NCBI GenBank assembly: GCA_019787685.1
Contig: JAHNUO010000027.1
Location: 1-64,000, forward strand
Reading direction: 5' to 3'
Origin: Chiua virens
Lineage: Eukaryota > Basidiomycota > Agaricomycetes > Boletales > Boletaceae
DNA: 64,000 nt
The notes beneath the pieces were generated by a model. The model had not been told where the DNA came from and did no database searches. It was given only the letters and a program-made list of their open reading frames with translations. Shown here in pieces: positions 12,120-24,197 of this stretch. The position numbers were made by a program, and so were the translations under genes. Every line of letters starts with the position of its first letter. Position 1 is the first letter of the stretch.

Positions 12120-13457
12120 ATGCCACATCCCCTCTCACCTACCACTGTTCTCCCGGCGCTCGCTACTCTCCCTGCCTGCAACGCGACTTGCGTTGGAGAA
12201 GCATTACGAGCACTCCGAGATGTATACTTTCCGCACGTACCGCCGCTGGGGGTTAAAGGTGCCGTACTGCTCAGTCAGTCACTCTCAGAGGCTGTAACAG
12301 CTGTACGGTCCAAACGAGTAGTATGTCTCGTGCATCATGACGGTGTCCCCGACTCGGGGTACGCATCTGCCGAAGAAGACGATCAGGATGATCCAGACGA
12401 TAGAGCAGAAGCAGTTAAAGACGCGGAAGAGATAGAAGATAGGGACGAAGCGTTGGGTATATTACGCTTGGACGAGCTTGAGCGCGGATACGCAATCAAG
12501 TGGCTGACGGGATTTGTGAAACGGGGTGATACATGGCTCTGCGCCTCAGCCAAAGAACAAGACGCGCGAACGAAACACCTTGAAAACGCATCACAGCTCC
12601 TCGCGCGCTTTGCCGGCGACGACGCACCCGAAGAAGCCGTCACTCGGACGTTCAACTTTCCGTTCCGTATCCCGTCCTGTGCTAGCTGCGATGCCGGCGA
12701 CAAACTGTCGCCGGCAGTGCCGATTGCAGTCGAATTGAACGATGCACCCGTCGACGGAACCGATCACACTGCTGTTGGACTACAGAGCTGGGGGAGTGCC
12801 ATCATTTTTGCGGGTTGGATGTGTTTGGATCCAGAACGATACCTGGGCACGTTGCATTACTGCAGTACCGATGGGACGAAGACGAGTGTGCGTCAACGTC
12901 GAGTCCTCGAGCTCGGCGCAGGGACAGGGCTACTCGGCATCACGGCCTCCCAGATCTTCTCTCGGATGTCTCTGCGAGCCTCTATCAAAGCGACGGATTA
13001 CCACCCGAGCGTACTGGAGAACCTCGCCCAGAATGTGCGGCAAAACCGAAGCGTGGTAAGGGTGTTTGTGGAGAAGCTCGACTGGTGTGCTTTACCTAGC
13101 ACTGATGTTGGCGCGATCGGGGACAAGGAAGTGGGCGGGTATGACGTAGTGCTCGCGGCGGATGTTGTATATCATCCAGAGCATGCGAGATGGCTCCGAG
13201 GATGCGTGAGACGGATGCTGAAGGAGGGTGGGGTGTTTTGGTTGATTATTCCGGTGAGGACGGTCGGGAGACATCAAGGCTTGTGCGAGACTGTTGAGGA
13301 GGTGTTCCCTGCCGTAGGTCGAGTGGGTGATGAGAAGGGGGACGATAAACATCTCGCGATCGTGAGTAGGGAAGAAATAGAAAAGGTGGATGGGGTTGGT
13401 CGGGCGGACGAAGGCGGATACACATTATTCGAGATTCGTTGGGTATCATGTGATTGA
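12120..13457 (+). CDS. Lysine methyltransferase, METTL21/FAM86 family
   Basis: One uninterrupted exon of 445 aa. The SAM-binding motif I is VLELGAGTGLLGI at about residues 261-273, followed by an acidic motif II region. The post-I helix reads DVVLAADVVYHPEHARWL at about 342. The N-terminal half has the YAIKWLTGFVKRGDTWL block seen in FAM86/EFM3-like proteins, which methylate elongation factor 2, so a translation-factor substrate is plausible but not shown. The SMC4 start codon lies only 65 bases after its stop. A truncated copy lies at 43,823. Confidence 0.8.
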   Translation: MPHPLSPTTVLPALATLPACNATCVGEALRALRDVYFPHVPPLGVKGAVLLSQSLSEAVTAVRSKRVVCLVHHDGVPDSGYASAEEDDQDDPDDRAEAVKDAEEIEDRDEALGILRLDELERGYAIKWLTGFVKRGDTWLCASAKEQDARTKHLENASQLLARFAGDDAPEEAVTRTFNFPFRIPSCASCDAGDKLSPAVPIAVELNDAPVDGTDHTAVGLQSWGSAIIFAGWMCLDPERYLGTLHYCSTDGTKTSVRQRRVLELGAGTGLLGITASQIFSRMSLRASIKATDYHPSVLENLAQNVRQNRSVVRVFVEKLDWCALPSTDVGAIGDKEVGGYDVVLAADVVYHPEHARWLRGCVRRMLKEGGVFWLIIPVRTVGRHQGLCETVEEVFPAVGRVGDEKGDDKHLAIVSREEIEKVDGVGRADEGGYTLFEIRWVSCD

Positions 13458-13521
13458 ATCACATGACGTGTAGCATCTCGCGTCGCTCAGAGTCAACCAA
13501 GTAACATTAAGTCATTGACCA

Positions 13522-16500
13522 ATGCCTCCACGACGGTCCTCCCGAACACGCGGCTCATCCGCACAGCCAACATCAGCAGGGTCGATCGAGACGCCCTCCG
13601 ATGCCACTATTGGCAAACGAAAGCGCGGCCACTCGGTCGCCGAAGACGAGATGGACGTCGGGACAGCAAACACGACTCGGTCAAGGACGAAACCTGCATC
13701 ATCGTCCTCGCGCACGCGTGCCAAGCCCGCCTCTACTGGGTCGACGCCGATGGGACGCGCGAATGCTGGGTCCGAGCGGACGAGGGGCGCCAAGGCCAGT
13801 GCGAAGATCGTACCGAAGTTGGAGGAGGTCCCCGAGACAGAGGAGGGGTCAGATTCAGATTCAGAGGGGGAACAAAATGATGACGTGGAGGGACGTAGAC
13901 CCGACGCACCTCCTGCCAGGAAGAAACCACGAAAGTCAGACGAGGAGGAAGAGGGGGAGGAAGAGCAAAGGTCCTTACAGAGAGGTAGATCTCGTCGTGT
14001 GGTCAAGGAAGAAGAAGAAGAAGAAGAAGAAGAAGAAGAAGAAGAAGAAGAAGAAGAAGAGAGCACTCCCCCAGCATCCAAGACCCGACGTTCCGCAGCT
14101 AAGCCTCCGTCATCGAAAACGACGAAGATCCCCGGCTCATCTCGTAGAGTTCCAAGGCTTGAAAGTGACGCCGAGGAAGAGCCGAAACACGAAGACGAAG
14201 AGGCCGCGATTACGATTTCTGACGATGAAGACACTCTCCCGGTTCAGACAAGTAGAAGTCGTAAAGCAGCTGCAGGCAAACCCGCATCGAAGCAGTCGCA
14301 GTCCAAACCATCTTCCAACTCTGCCAATAGGCTATTCTATTCGGAGGACGAGGAGGATAACGTCTCGACCCCGCGACCGCGCAAGTCTGCCCTTGCCACA
14401 CCCCGAAAAGATCCTACGCCTGAACAACAGGTAGCAGCGGCCGAAGAAGAGGATGGCCTAGATGGCTTTGATCAGCAATACAAGGCTACTCCGCGCCGCA
14501 CTAAACGACAAGATCCCAACAAAATCTTTTCCCCCGCTCAGCCGTCTGGGACTCCGAAACTGGCGGCACCAATGGAGGATGAAGAAGAGCAATCCCTCTT
14601 GGAGCCCAGAGTCAGACCGCAACCACAACCGCAACCTCCTCCCGTTGAAGAAGGACCAAAATGTCGATTAGTCATTCACAAAATGGTATTGGTCAATTTC
14701 AAGAGCTACGCAGGAAGACAAGAAATTGGACCGTTCCACAAGGTACGCGTCTCGTAGATTGTTCGAGAGTTGACCATACTTATCATCTCCGTGATCAGTC
14801 CTTCTCATCGATAGTCGGTCCCAATGGCTCAGGTAAATCAAACACCATCGACGCGCTTTTATTCGTGTTCGGATACCGTGCATCGAAAATGCGACAAGGC
14901 AAACTATCCGAGCTGATCCATAACTCAGCTCGGTATTCCGATCTCGATGAATGTCGCGTTGAAGTATACTTCCGCGAAATTATTGATTTGGTATGTGTTT
15001 TGCTTGAAAATTCGATCTGTATTTGCTTACAAGTCACTTAGCCTGGTCCCGACGCGTACAAAGTAGTGCCAAAATCCCAACTGATGGTGGGGCGGATAGC
15101 TTACAAGAACAACGCAAGCAAGTATACGATCAATGGATGTGCTAGTAACTTTACGGAGGTTCAGACGCTCCTGAAAGGTCGGGGGATCGATCTCGACCAC
15201 AAGCGGTTCCTCATCTTGCAGGTAATCCATGGCCAATGAATGTCTCACTCAAAGCGATTTGACTTATGTACCAACCAGGGAGAAGTCGAGTCGATCGCCC
15301 AGATGAAGCCTAAAGCCCAGAACGAACATGAAGACGGACTGCTCGAGTACCTTGAAGACATCATCGGTACCTCCTCGTACAAAACCCCGATCGACGAAGC
15401 ACTTGCGGCAGTCGAGACTCTCACTGAACAACGAGTCGAGAAGCTGAACCGGTTACGCATCGTCGAACGGGAGAAGAATGCACTTGAGGCGCAAAGGAAG
15501 GAGGCATTGGATTACCTGAGCTTATTTAACGACCATGTGAGAGCGCAGAGTCGACTCTGGCAATGGTACCTCTGGAAGTGCTTGGAGCAAGAAGCTAGGC
15601 TTAAGTCGCAGATTGTGAGTACTTTGATGTTAGTGTTGCATCTGTCTGCTGATGAGATTGCTGTATAGTCAAAGTACCAGAAGGAACTGGACGCAGAGAC
15701 GGAGAGGAACAGAGACGATATTACCCACTTGGAGATGTTGGAGAAACACTTTGAGGAACGTGCGAAGGCATACGAGGTTCGTCGTCGTTCATGATCTCTT
15801 CTAGATTCGACCGCTCAGTCAGCTATCTCACCTTATCAGGAAGTGAAAACTGCTGCTGAAGATGCCGTCAAAGACCAGACTGGGCATGAGAAGCAAGCCG
15901 TCGGGCTCGAAGAACGGCGCAAGCATGCTAATACTAAGGCAAAGAAGCTGAAGAAGACGCTGCAGGAGGTTCACATCTCTTTTGTTGTTGCGTATCATCC
16001 TCTGATGTAGTCCGACTCCGTCCACAGGATGAACAGGCGAAGGCCGCGGCTGAACGCACGATCGAAGAGAGCACAGCCAAAATTGCACGCAAACGCGCAG
16101 AGATCGAGGAACATGAGGCGCAGCTCAGGAAGGAAGAGGACGTCCTTGAAAATATTCGAGATAGCTTGAAAGGTATGTTATTATGTGTGTATCCTCTCTG
16201 GCCTGATAAACACAGCACTTGCAACAGACAAGACGCAAGTATTCCACGACCAGATTGAGATCAAGCAGAAAGACCTTCAGCCGTGGACTACGAAGATCAA
16301 TAAGAAGAAGGCAGAAATCGATATAGCGACGAGCGAGAAGGATGCATTGACGAAGAAAGCTGCCGGTGTCAAGGACGCGGTCAAGAATTCTCAAGAAGAT
16401 CTTGAGCAGCAACAGGCATCGCAACAGGCCAAGGTTAGTCTCTTACGATCGAGAATTTAACTCGAGAATGATTTTGCGTTGTAGCTCGAAGAGTTAAACA

Positions 16501-19487
16501 GCCTGAAGGCCACAAAGGTAAATTTGCAGAAGGAACTGCAGGCTCACGAGAAGAACTTCCATGTACGCGCTCGTAACCTACGCGACACGCCATCACTCAC
16601 TCACGACCGTTCGTGTTTGCAGGCTGCTCAGGCACAGGTACAAGAATTGCGGGGCAAATCGTCCTCTCTTCGACAGAGAACCGAGGAAGCCAAGGCATCT
16701 CAAGCGGCCAGTACATCGCAAAACAAGGTTCTTGATTCCCTCACCCGTCTCAAGCAGACCGGGCGCATCGACGGTTTCCACGTACGTACTTTCTGTTCCT
16801 TACCTTTCAGATATGCAGAATCAGGGTTCCTGTAGGGTCGCTTAGGCACTCTCGGTACGATTCCTGACAAGTACGACGTCGCGATCTCTACTGCTTGTGG
16901 TGCACTCCACAATATGGTCGTCGACACTGTGGCTCAGGGACAAGCCTGCATCGACTTTCTCCGGTCGCAAAACGTCGGTCGCGCTTCCTTCATGGTGCTC
17001 GAGAAGCTTCCCTCCGACCGCATTCACGAACGTATCCAGACGCCCGAAAATGTCCCGCGGCTATACGACCTCATCAAGCCTAAAGATCCCAAGTTCTTAC
17101 CGGCGTTTTACAAGGCTGTTGGGAACACGCTCGTCGCAGACGATCTAGAGCAGGCTAACCGGATCGCGTTCGGTGGTTCGAGGCGGTGGCGTGTCGTCAC
17201 GCTCGCGGGCCAGCTGATCGATGCGTCGGGTACGATGTCGGGTGGTGGGAACCATGTCGCGCGCGGGGCGATGAGCTCCAGGTTGGCAGCGGATGTGGTC
17301 AGGCCAGAGGTGTTAAGGCAGTTTGAGCAAGAAAGTGACACTGCAGCAAGGGAGCTCGAAGAAGCGATCAGAGCGCTTAGGGCATTGGAGGGCGAGGGCG
17401 AGCGGTTGGCACTCTCAGGACCGCAGCTAGACATGGACGTGGAGAAGCTGACGATGGCAGTGAATAATGGACGGAAGCGACTCGAGGAGGCAGAGAAGCG
17501 GGTGCGTGACCTCAGGTGCGTATCTCTCTCATCGCTTGACGTGCTTTTTCTTGTTTCTGTTGGCGTTGGACCGGAGCGCTCATTGGTTTACCATATTAGG
17601 GCGCAGAGCAAGCCCGACGCTCGGGACATGGCACGGATCGAGGCCCTCGAAGGGGAGATTGCGTCCGCGACGGCCGAGCTAGAGGAACTCCAGGGAAAAT
17701 CGGGCAAAATCGAGGACGCAATCAAGGAGCTCGAGAAGAAGATCCTCGATATTGGTGGATCGCGACTGCTCAAACAACGTTCCACCGTTGACGGTATCAA
17801 GCTACACATCAACCTCGCCAACGACGAGATCACGAAAGCGGAGGTGGGGAAAGCCAAGGCTGAAAAGGACGTGGTTAAGCACGCGTCAGCGATCAAGGGG
17901 AACACCACTGTTGTGGCAGAGGCAGACGAGGAGATCACGCAATTGGAAACGCAGCTGGAGGAGGTGGGCGAGTACTTGGAGAAGCTCAAGATCAAGGTGG
18001 AAGCTGCGCAAACGGCAGCGGAGCATTCGAGGGACGACTTGGACGCACTCAAGACGCAGCTGGAGGAGAAGCGGGAAGAGATACAAGAATTCAGAAAAAA
18101 AGAGGTATGTATGATTTAAATATCGCGCACGAACGTCCTGATGTCTCGGTTAGATGGAGTTGACGCAGAAGCTAAACGATGTGAAAAAGGAGGCCAATGA
18201 GAACGAGGATGCGCTGCAGCACTGGCAACTGGAGCACGATAAGCTGAGGCTAGAGGAGATCGAGTGAGTTTCCCTGGAGTTTTATGAGCACTTGACTGAT
18301 ACAGGAATGTAGCGACGACGAGGACGAGGAGGCAGAGGCAGCACCAGTAGACGGTGAGCCCTCCTCACCGCAGGTCAAACGGGAATCAGGAGACCCGCCA
18401 CCCAAGAAACCATCAAAACGTGAATCCTCAAGCGAGTTGCACATCTACAGCGTCGACGAACTCACTCAATTCCGAAAGCGCGACCTAGTCGCTGACTCCG
18501 AGTATCTGGACGGTGGGCAGCTCATCCTCCCTGCCGCAATTCCGTCCTGACCTCCACGCAATAGAAAAACTGAGCAGCGCCAAGCCTGACTTGACCGTAC
18601 TCAAGGATTACAAGAAACGCGAGGAAGAATTCCTCCGTCGTGCTAAAGACCTCGATCAGATCACTGATGCGCGCGACGCACAGAAACAAAAGTACGATAA
18701 TCTCAGGAAACAGCGTTTGGACGAGTTCATGGCTGGCTTTAATATGATCTCTTTGAAACTCAAGGAGATGTATCAGGTTCGTATTTCGATTCGTTCCTGA
18801 AGCACGTGGGTGCGACTCTACTTTCGGATAGATGATCACCCTTGGAGGGAATGCGGAACTGGAGCTGGTGGACAGCATGGATCCATTTTCGGAAGGGATC
18901 ATCTTCAGCGTGATGCCACCCAAGAAGAGCTGGAAAAATATCTCTAATCTCTCTGGTGGTGAAAAGGTAGGTTACATCCAGTCTCGTTGCTGTCAAACAC
19001 TCACGTATCTGTAGACACTTAGTTCTTTGGCCCTCGTGTTTGCACTGCACGTCTTCAAGGTAAGCGCCATGGTTGTGCGTGCATAAAGGTACCGACGGTG
19101 CACCCCGCTATCTGTAGCCAACTCCTCTGTACTTTATGGATGAGATCGACGCTGCGCTCGACTTCCGCAACGTGTCGATCGTTGCCAACTACATCAAAGA
19201 TCGGACCAAAAACGCACAGTTCATTATCATCTCCCTGAGGCTCGTGGATCCCTCTTTGCTCTTGTCGCGCCCGCTGACTCATCTGACAGAAACGATATGT
19301 TTGAACTGAGCCATCGGTTGATCGGTATTTACAAGACCGCAAATGCAACTCAGAGTACGCCCGCACTATCTTTCTCTTCTCTGCGCGTACTGATCCGTCG
19401 CTAGGTATTGCGATCGACAACCGCGCTCTCGTTTCGGTCAAGACTATGCCGTCTACGGTCACTACCTCTCCTGCATCACGTCCATAA
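13522..19487 (+). CDS. SMC4: SMC4, condensin core ATPase (intact copy)
   Basis: Twenty exons join in frame to 4911 nt (1636 aa). Main exons are 13522-14742, 14799-14990, 15042-15221, 15279-15614, 16836-17515, 17600-18104, 18565-18776 and 18832-18966, with the last at 19405-19487. Features in order: a long acidic, low-complexity N-tail with a poly-Glu run; Walker A GPNGSGKSNTIDALLFVFG; coiled coil; the hinge with LIDASGTMSGGGNHVARGA; the second coiled coil; signature LSGGEK; and Walker B PLYFMDEIDAALDFRN. With SMC2 and non-SMC subunits it compacts mitotic chromosomes and is essential. One intron (19240-19289) starts with GC rather than GT. The pseudogene at 44,244 is its duplicate. Confidence 0.92.
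14011..14062 (+). repeat. GAA microsatellite coding poly-Glu
   Basis: A run of GAA triplets in SMC4 exon 1 encodes about eighteen consecutive Glu. The duplicate at 44,737-44,753 has only about six, so the tract length differs between copies while the reading frame is kept in both. Confidence 0.9.
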
Positions 19488-20198
19488 CTGGAATGTTGCT
19501 ACTTTTCTGTACGGGCGGTGTTTCTTGCGTTTCTGTTCATTTTATGTGTGTATTGCTAGATGCATTGTATGTTGATATCACTTGTAATGATGCCTACGTG
19601 TGATATGCCCTGTGATTGTGGTTAGAACATTTCAAGCCTTGGAGGGTAAGCCAAAATGCCCTTCTCCTTGATTCCTCAAACTTTAGTGTGGCTAAGGGCT
19701 GTGAGATGTCAGTGATATGTAATTGGGATGGGAAAGAGGGGGTGAGCATTTGATGTTAAGTTACAGGAAAGTGGCCAGTACAGTTGGTGATCATTCACAA
19801 GCAGCAAATCAGTCCCCGTTTGGAGAGAATTGAGAGGCATTGAATCTGATTGGACCTGGTTATGACATCCCCAAATCAGGTCAAGTCAACTTGAAGTGAC
19901 AACATCTGCTGCCTGTACCAGTATCCATGTTCCACATTGACAGCAAGTTGACATCCCAAATGCTTGTCCCATCTTGCATTCCACAAATTACCTATGTTCC
20001 ATCCTTTGATATTGAAATGGTGTTCATGTCCACTCCTGTCTGCTTCAAATTGGCAAAACTCAACTTGAATGAGGCTATAATGTGCAATTAAGTCCCCAGA
20101 CTGCTTCTTACATGTATATCCACAGTGAAACAACCCAAACTCAGTTAAGAGTTATGTAAGTTGTTGTGATCAAGACTTACTGAATGATGTAGAAGAGT
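19488..20198. other. Post-SMC4 region, shared with right copy
   Basis: Non-genic in my reading. A minus-strand stretch around 19,880-20,130 is open and partly conserved in the right copy (50,330-50,590), perhaps a transposon remnant. The right copy lacks about 200 bases present here near 19,670-19,875. Confidence 0.4.
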
Positions 20199-20203
20199 GA
20201 AGA
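20199..20203 (+). other. Empty target site of the LTR at 50,661
   Basis: The sequence GAAGA here occurs once. In the right copy the same locus carries GAAGA, a 593-bp LTR, and GAAGA again. This site is therefore the pre-insertion state. Confidence 0.85.
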
Positions 20204-20279
20204 TGAGCAAAGCAGTCATTGGCAACTCCTACTGAGAATAGATAGGGAATCTCCAAGAGGATTTAACTGAAGTCTTCTG

Positions 20280-20660
20280 GAGAGTGTCTTGGGGTTTATA
20301 TACTACTGTACTTAGGAGCACAACTCTGGCATTCACACATGTCCAACTCTATCCAGTTATTTATTTTCCTGACTCCTGTATTACTCAGACCCTTACTCAT
20401 CTCCACTTCTCCATTAGTAATCTCCTTGATCTCCAAGTATATAAATCATAGTTATTCCTCCTGTAACTTTAGCTTGATCATCAACTTAGATGATTCCCTC
20501 CTAATCTCTGAATTCCATCCCTAAATCTAGGACATGACACTAGTAAGGGGGCAGCACATAAGCTAAACCCAATGCCCTATCTGAACTCCAGAATTCCAGA
20601 ACTCCAGAAACTCCAGCTTCCAGAGCCCACTCTGAAGGAACATGATCTCAACAAACTTAC
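20280..20660 (+). mobile_element. Degenerate LTR-like sequence
   Basis: Contains blocks in the same order as the LTR family annotated at 27,399: an AGTATATAAA TATA region, a TAACTTTAGCTTGATC block, a GACACTAGTAAGGGGGCA block and paired CTCCAGAA repeats. The ends are not clear and no target duplication was found. Confidence 0.4.
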
Positions 20661-21550
20661 ACCCTATCTCTACCAATAGCACAACAGACTCTTATCTATA
20701 GCATAGAATTAGACAAATAGATATAAGCATGTGAACACAGGAATATAGAATGTACACTAATATGGATTGGACAGATGGGAATAGAGATCAAAGGAGATGT
20801 ACATTCACATGGCCCTCTGGGCAACCCTGAACCCGCAAGCAAGCTAATTTTGCAATACAAATACAGAAAACTATATAATGCAACCACACAGATAATATGT
20901 GGCATTCCGACAAGGGAACATCACTCCTAAGCACCTCTGTGTTCATGTTCAACATTTGTCTGTAATCTGTGAAGAATGAGTATAAAAACCAGAGAAAGGA
21001 TGCAGGATTCATACACATTTATCACCTCCGCCACATGGAGCACATTCTCCTCTGTCACATCACATAGTTTATAACCATGACAGAAGGCAAAAATGAAGTA
21101 GGGGCAATCATTTGTTCCATCATTGTGCTTCTTGCTGTTGAAGATTGTGAAGAAGCACTTGTATGGTGGGATGTTACCCAGTTGCACAACATATTTTTTC
21201 AGGTTATTGGAAGTTTGCCCAAAGAGTGTGCAAATCCTGAGACGCTGAAGTTACCATTTGAAGCCTCTGCAACGATCACGCCAATGATCCCACTCCATCT
21301 GCCTCCAGCCATGAGATAAGCTGTGATTATTCTTTTTGTGCATTACTCCTCTATCAATCCTTGTTCTTCCTGCATTCTATGACAAGATTTAGTACCATGC
21401 AAGGCAGTTGTAGATGCGTGTTACCTTGTAGTGAGGAGATCAATGTCGTCTTTATGATCAGCAGTCAAGTCAAGATACGTTTTCTCCTTCGCAGAGCACC
21501 TGAGGAACAAATAAGGGCATACTATGACATAGCAGGAACGACAACTCTAT

Positions 21551-22948
21551 CTACAAAAGCTGTAGCATGGCCTTCACCTTCTCCAACTCAGCCTCCTTCG
21601 ACACGATTGCTGCCCCTTTATCCGCCAACTGCATCTTGAGTGTCTTGTACTCGGTTTTGGAGGCGAGCAGCTCTGCCTCCATAGTGAGCATGGCCTGTTT
21701 GGCTGCGTCAACCTGAGAGCGCGTGGGTCCATCTTGACCCGACGTCTTCTGCTTCTTCTTGGGGACCACATCCTCTTCCTCCTCATTGTCCACGACAGAT
21801 GCCTTAGCCTTAGGTCATGGCTTGGGCCTTGCCTTGCGCATATCCAGAACCAGATTGGACGGTTCTGCGAAGAGTCGGTGTGGTAGTATGAATACCACTG
21901 GTTTTTGTGAAGCTAAACTGCATATTAATACAAGCGGACTGATGAGAATCATGTTATTGCTCACCTGGGACTCTCGTCACTTCTGCCTTCGTTCTCTTGC
22001 CGCCATGCCTACTTGAGTACGTGCAACTCTGACGGTCCTTCCTGCAGCGTCTGCACACACAACTGGGGACCCCAAAGCAGGGGTACCCTGCGCTTTCGCA
22101 CTGCTTACACCACATTTCGTGGTCAATGTCACCTTCTTCCCGCAGCGAATTGGTATTGTTACGATTTCTTTCTTTTCTTCACTTGTACTACTTCACTCTA
22201 CTCGATACCTAGGTATCCTCGTATGTTCATCTGTACTTGTTCTTCTTTCACCTTTGTAACTCTGCACCGGCTTTACCTGAGTGCTTACTCTTTCCATCTC
22301 TCGTCATTATCTGATGGCATCGCTCTTACTCATTTCATTCTTGTCATCTTCCGATGGCTTCACATTTGTCATTTCATCTTTGTCATCGTCTGCTGCCATC
22401 GCATCGTACAATTCCTCCTTTTGGCCTTTATCCCTTCCGCTCTTCTTGGCCACCCCTTTTAGTCACTTGGTCTGTGCATGATTCTTGTAGTATAAATACC
22501 TCGCAGCGATACTCCTGTACCCTAGTCTTGATCTCTGCAATCTAGCTGAGTATCACTGCTCCACTCGGACACTTCCTTGTGACCACTCGACCAGGAACTT
22601 CTCTCATCGTTCCTTGACATACTCGGACTCAATGCAGTCAACCCTCGACCCTCGACAGTCCCTCGGGTATAGATTCCCAACCGGACAACTCTCAGCAACG
22701 CCTGAGTTTTCACTTGTCTCTCTGGTAGCAACCCGCTGACCAGAAACCCTCGTTCGACTCTTCAGCGCACCATGTATCAAGTGGTGGTTGTTTGAGTTAT
22801 CGCAGCCACTTGGTACTTGGTGCTTTTGCGGCTACACTAGGTCCTACCCAGAGCTATCATAACAGGTATGGGTCGGTGGCGTGCTCTTGGCTGTGCTGCT
22901 CTCGATGATGATCAGCTCATCCTCGTCATCCGACTCGTTCTCCATCAT
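21551..22948 (-). CDS. Cysteine-rich plus coiled-coil protein, probably transposon-associated
   Basis: Pieces on the minus strand read as one gene, but I could not fix all introns. From the start near 22,948: MMENESDDEDELIIIESS; then around 22,130-22,010 a cysteine-rich block with WCKQCESAGYPCFG, CVCRRCRKDRQSCTY; then from 21,793 a lysine-rich segment and a coiled coil ending at 21,551. Proteins of this shape, a small Cys cluster then a coiled coil, are common near transposons in Agaricomycetes and have no assigned role. They might bind DNA. It lies in the 9-kb stretch missing from the right copy. Confidence 0.4.
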
Positions 22949-23633
22949 GATGGGGCGCTGTACACATAATCTGAAACAACCTAGAACAATACTAGACTGT
23001 CAGAGTACAGTGGTTGAGTGAGAGGGGGTTCAATCCAGTAAAGAGGCGAAAACTCCAAGAGAACTTTGTTAGAGCTCTCTGGCTTTGATTCATGGGGTTT
23101 ATATACTACATGGATGTCGGAGTTCTAATCTGAGTATGAACTACGTAGATAAGCATAATGTATCCTATTGGATGATAAGGTGTGAATAGATATGAGTCAT
23201 AGATAAGAGCATAGCCTTGCACTGCCAATGATGAGTCAGTGATAAGGGAAATGAATAGATAAGGACATGTGGTGATGGATGCTGTGTGTGTGGTATCTTG
23301 ATAATAGATAACGTGTGAATACACGTGTGTTGTGCATGGGTTATGACATCGTGTGATAACACGTGTCTAATGATGTTGATATAAATATCATAATGTGGCA
23401 GCCAATGGGGTTAGGTCCTGAGGACAGCCTTGACATGAGGCAAAGAGTGCCATAATAGATAATGATGGATCTTGTGTGATGGAGTAGAGCGTTGAGTAGG
23501 AAGATGAAAAGATAATGTGAAACATGATTGTAACATAATCCAGTCAGCATCACGCGTACCGGATATGTATCTGGACATGCACCTTTCGTTTCTCTCTCCC
23601 CTCTGGCGCTTTCCCCTTCTCCTCACGCCTTCC

Positions 23634-23864
23634 TCACGCCTTCTCATCTCCCACATCCTCTCCTCCCTCTCTCTCATGCACTGCCATCATCGCCTTCGCT
23701 GCGTCATTGACTGCCTTTCGTAGCTTCTTGGCCACGTCCCACCTCTCCATCGCCTTCTGCGACTCTTGAATTGCAAGGGTGACTGCATTGTCAACCCAAG
23801 GGCTCATCAACATGGGACAGGAGCCGACTTCAGAGGTTTTTGGTTCTGACATGTTTAGTGGCAT
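23634..23864 (-). CDS. Small hypothetical helical protein, 76 aa
   Basis: An open frame with an amphipathic helical middle (ESQKAMERWDVAKKLRKAV) and an acidic tail. It resembles in style the coiled-coil product at 21,551 and lies in the same transposon-rich insertion. No family recognised. It may be one exon of a larger gene. Confidence 0.25.
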   Translation of the reverse strand: MPLNMSEPKTSEVGSCPMLMSPWVDNAVTLAIQESQKAMERWDVAKKLRKAVNDAAKAMMAVHEREGGEDVGDEKA

Positions 23865-24027
23865 AAAGTGCTAAGCGTCTTAGTGAGAGAAGTCTGGACC
23901 CTGGAGTTGGGTGAAGACAGATTCGGAGCAGGCCAGAGTAGTGTGGGAAAAATGTGCGGAGGTTGCGATCGAAGGTGTTCGAGTTTCTGGAGCTAGAGAG
24001 AGCAGCCAGGGCTCATAACCTGTCAAA

Positions 24028-24081
24028 ATCTAAGTAAGGGCAGGATATGCCCACTCAGCCACTGCCCAAGGTGGTAGCAAA
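24028..24081 (-). repeat. Short duplicated unit, intron-less version
   Basis: On the minus strand it reads GCTACCACCTTGGGCAGTGG, CTGAG, then TGGGCATATCCTGCCC and TTACTTAG. The same sequence occurs at 26,790-26,885, but there a 47-bp GTGAGT...GTAG segment splits CTGAG from TGGGC. See the findings. Confidence 0.75.
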
Positions 24082-24197
24082 TGTCATATACCGCTCTGTT
24101 CTCCGTTCCTCTGGATATAACTCCATACCTCTTAGACGATAACTCTGGGTCAATCACCCTCAGGACGCAACTCTGTGATCCTGGACCTCCGTTACGT

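Noticed and set aside
13512..14234. 240-aa Ser-rich open frame on the minus strand over SMC4 exon 1
   Set aside because: It is the shadow of the acidic poly-Glu coding tract; the plus strand carries the conserved SMC4 frame.
17588..18052. 154-aa minus-strand open frame in SMC4
   Set aside because: Low-complexity Ser/Leu complement of the coiled-coil codons; repeated in the duplicate for the same reason.
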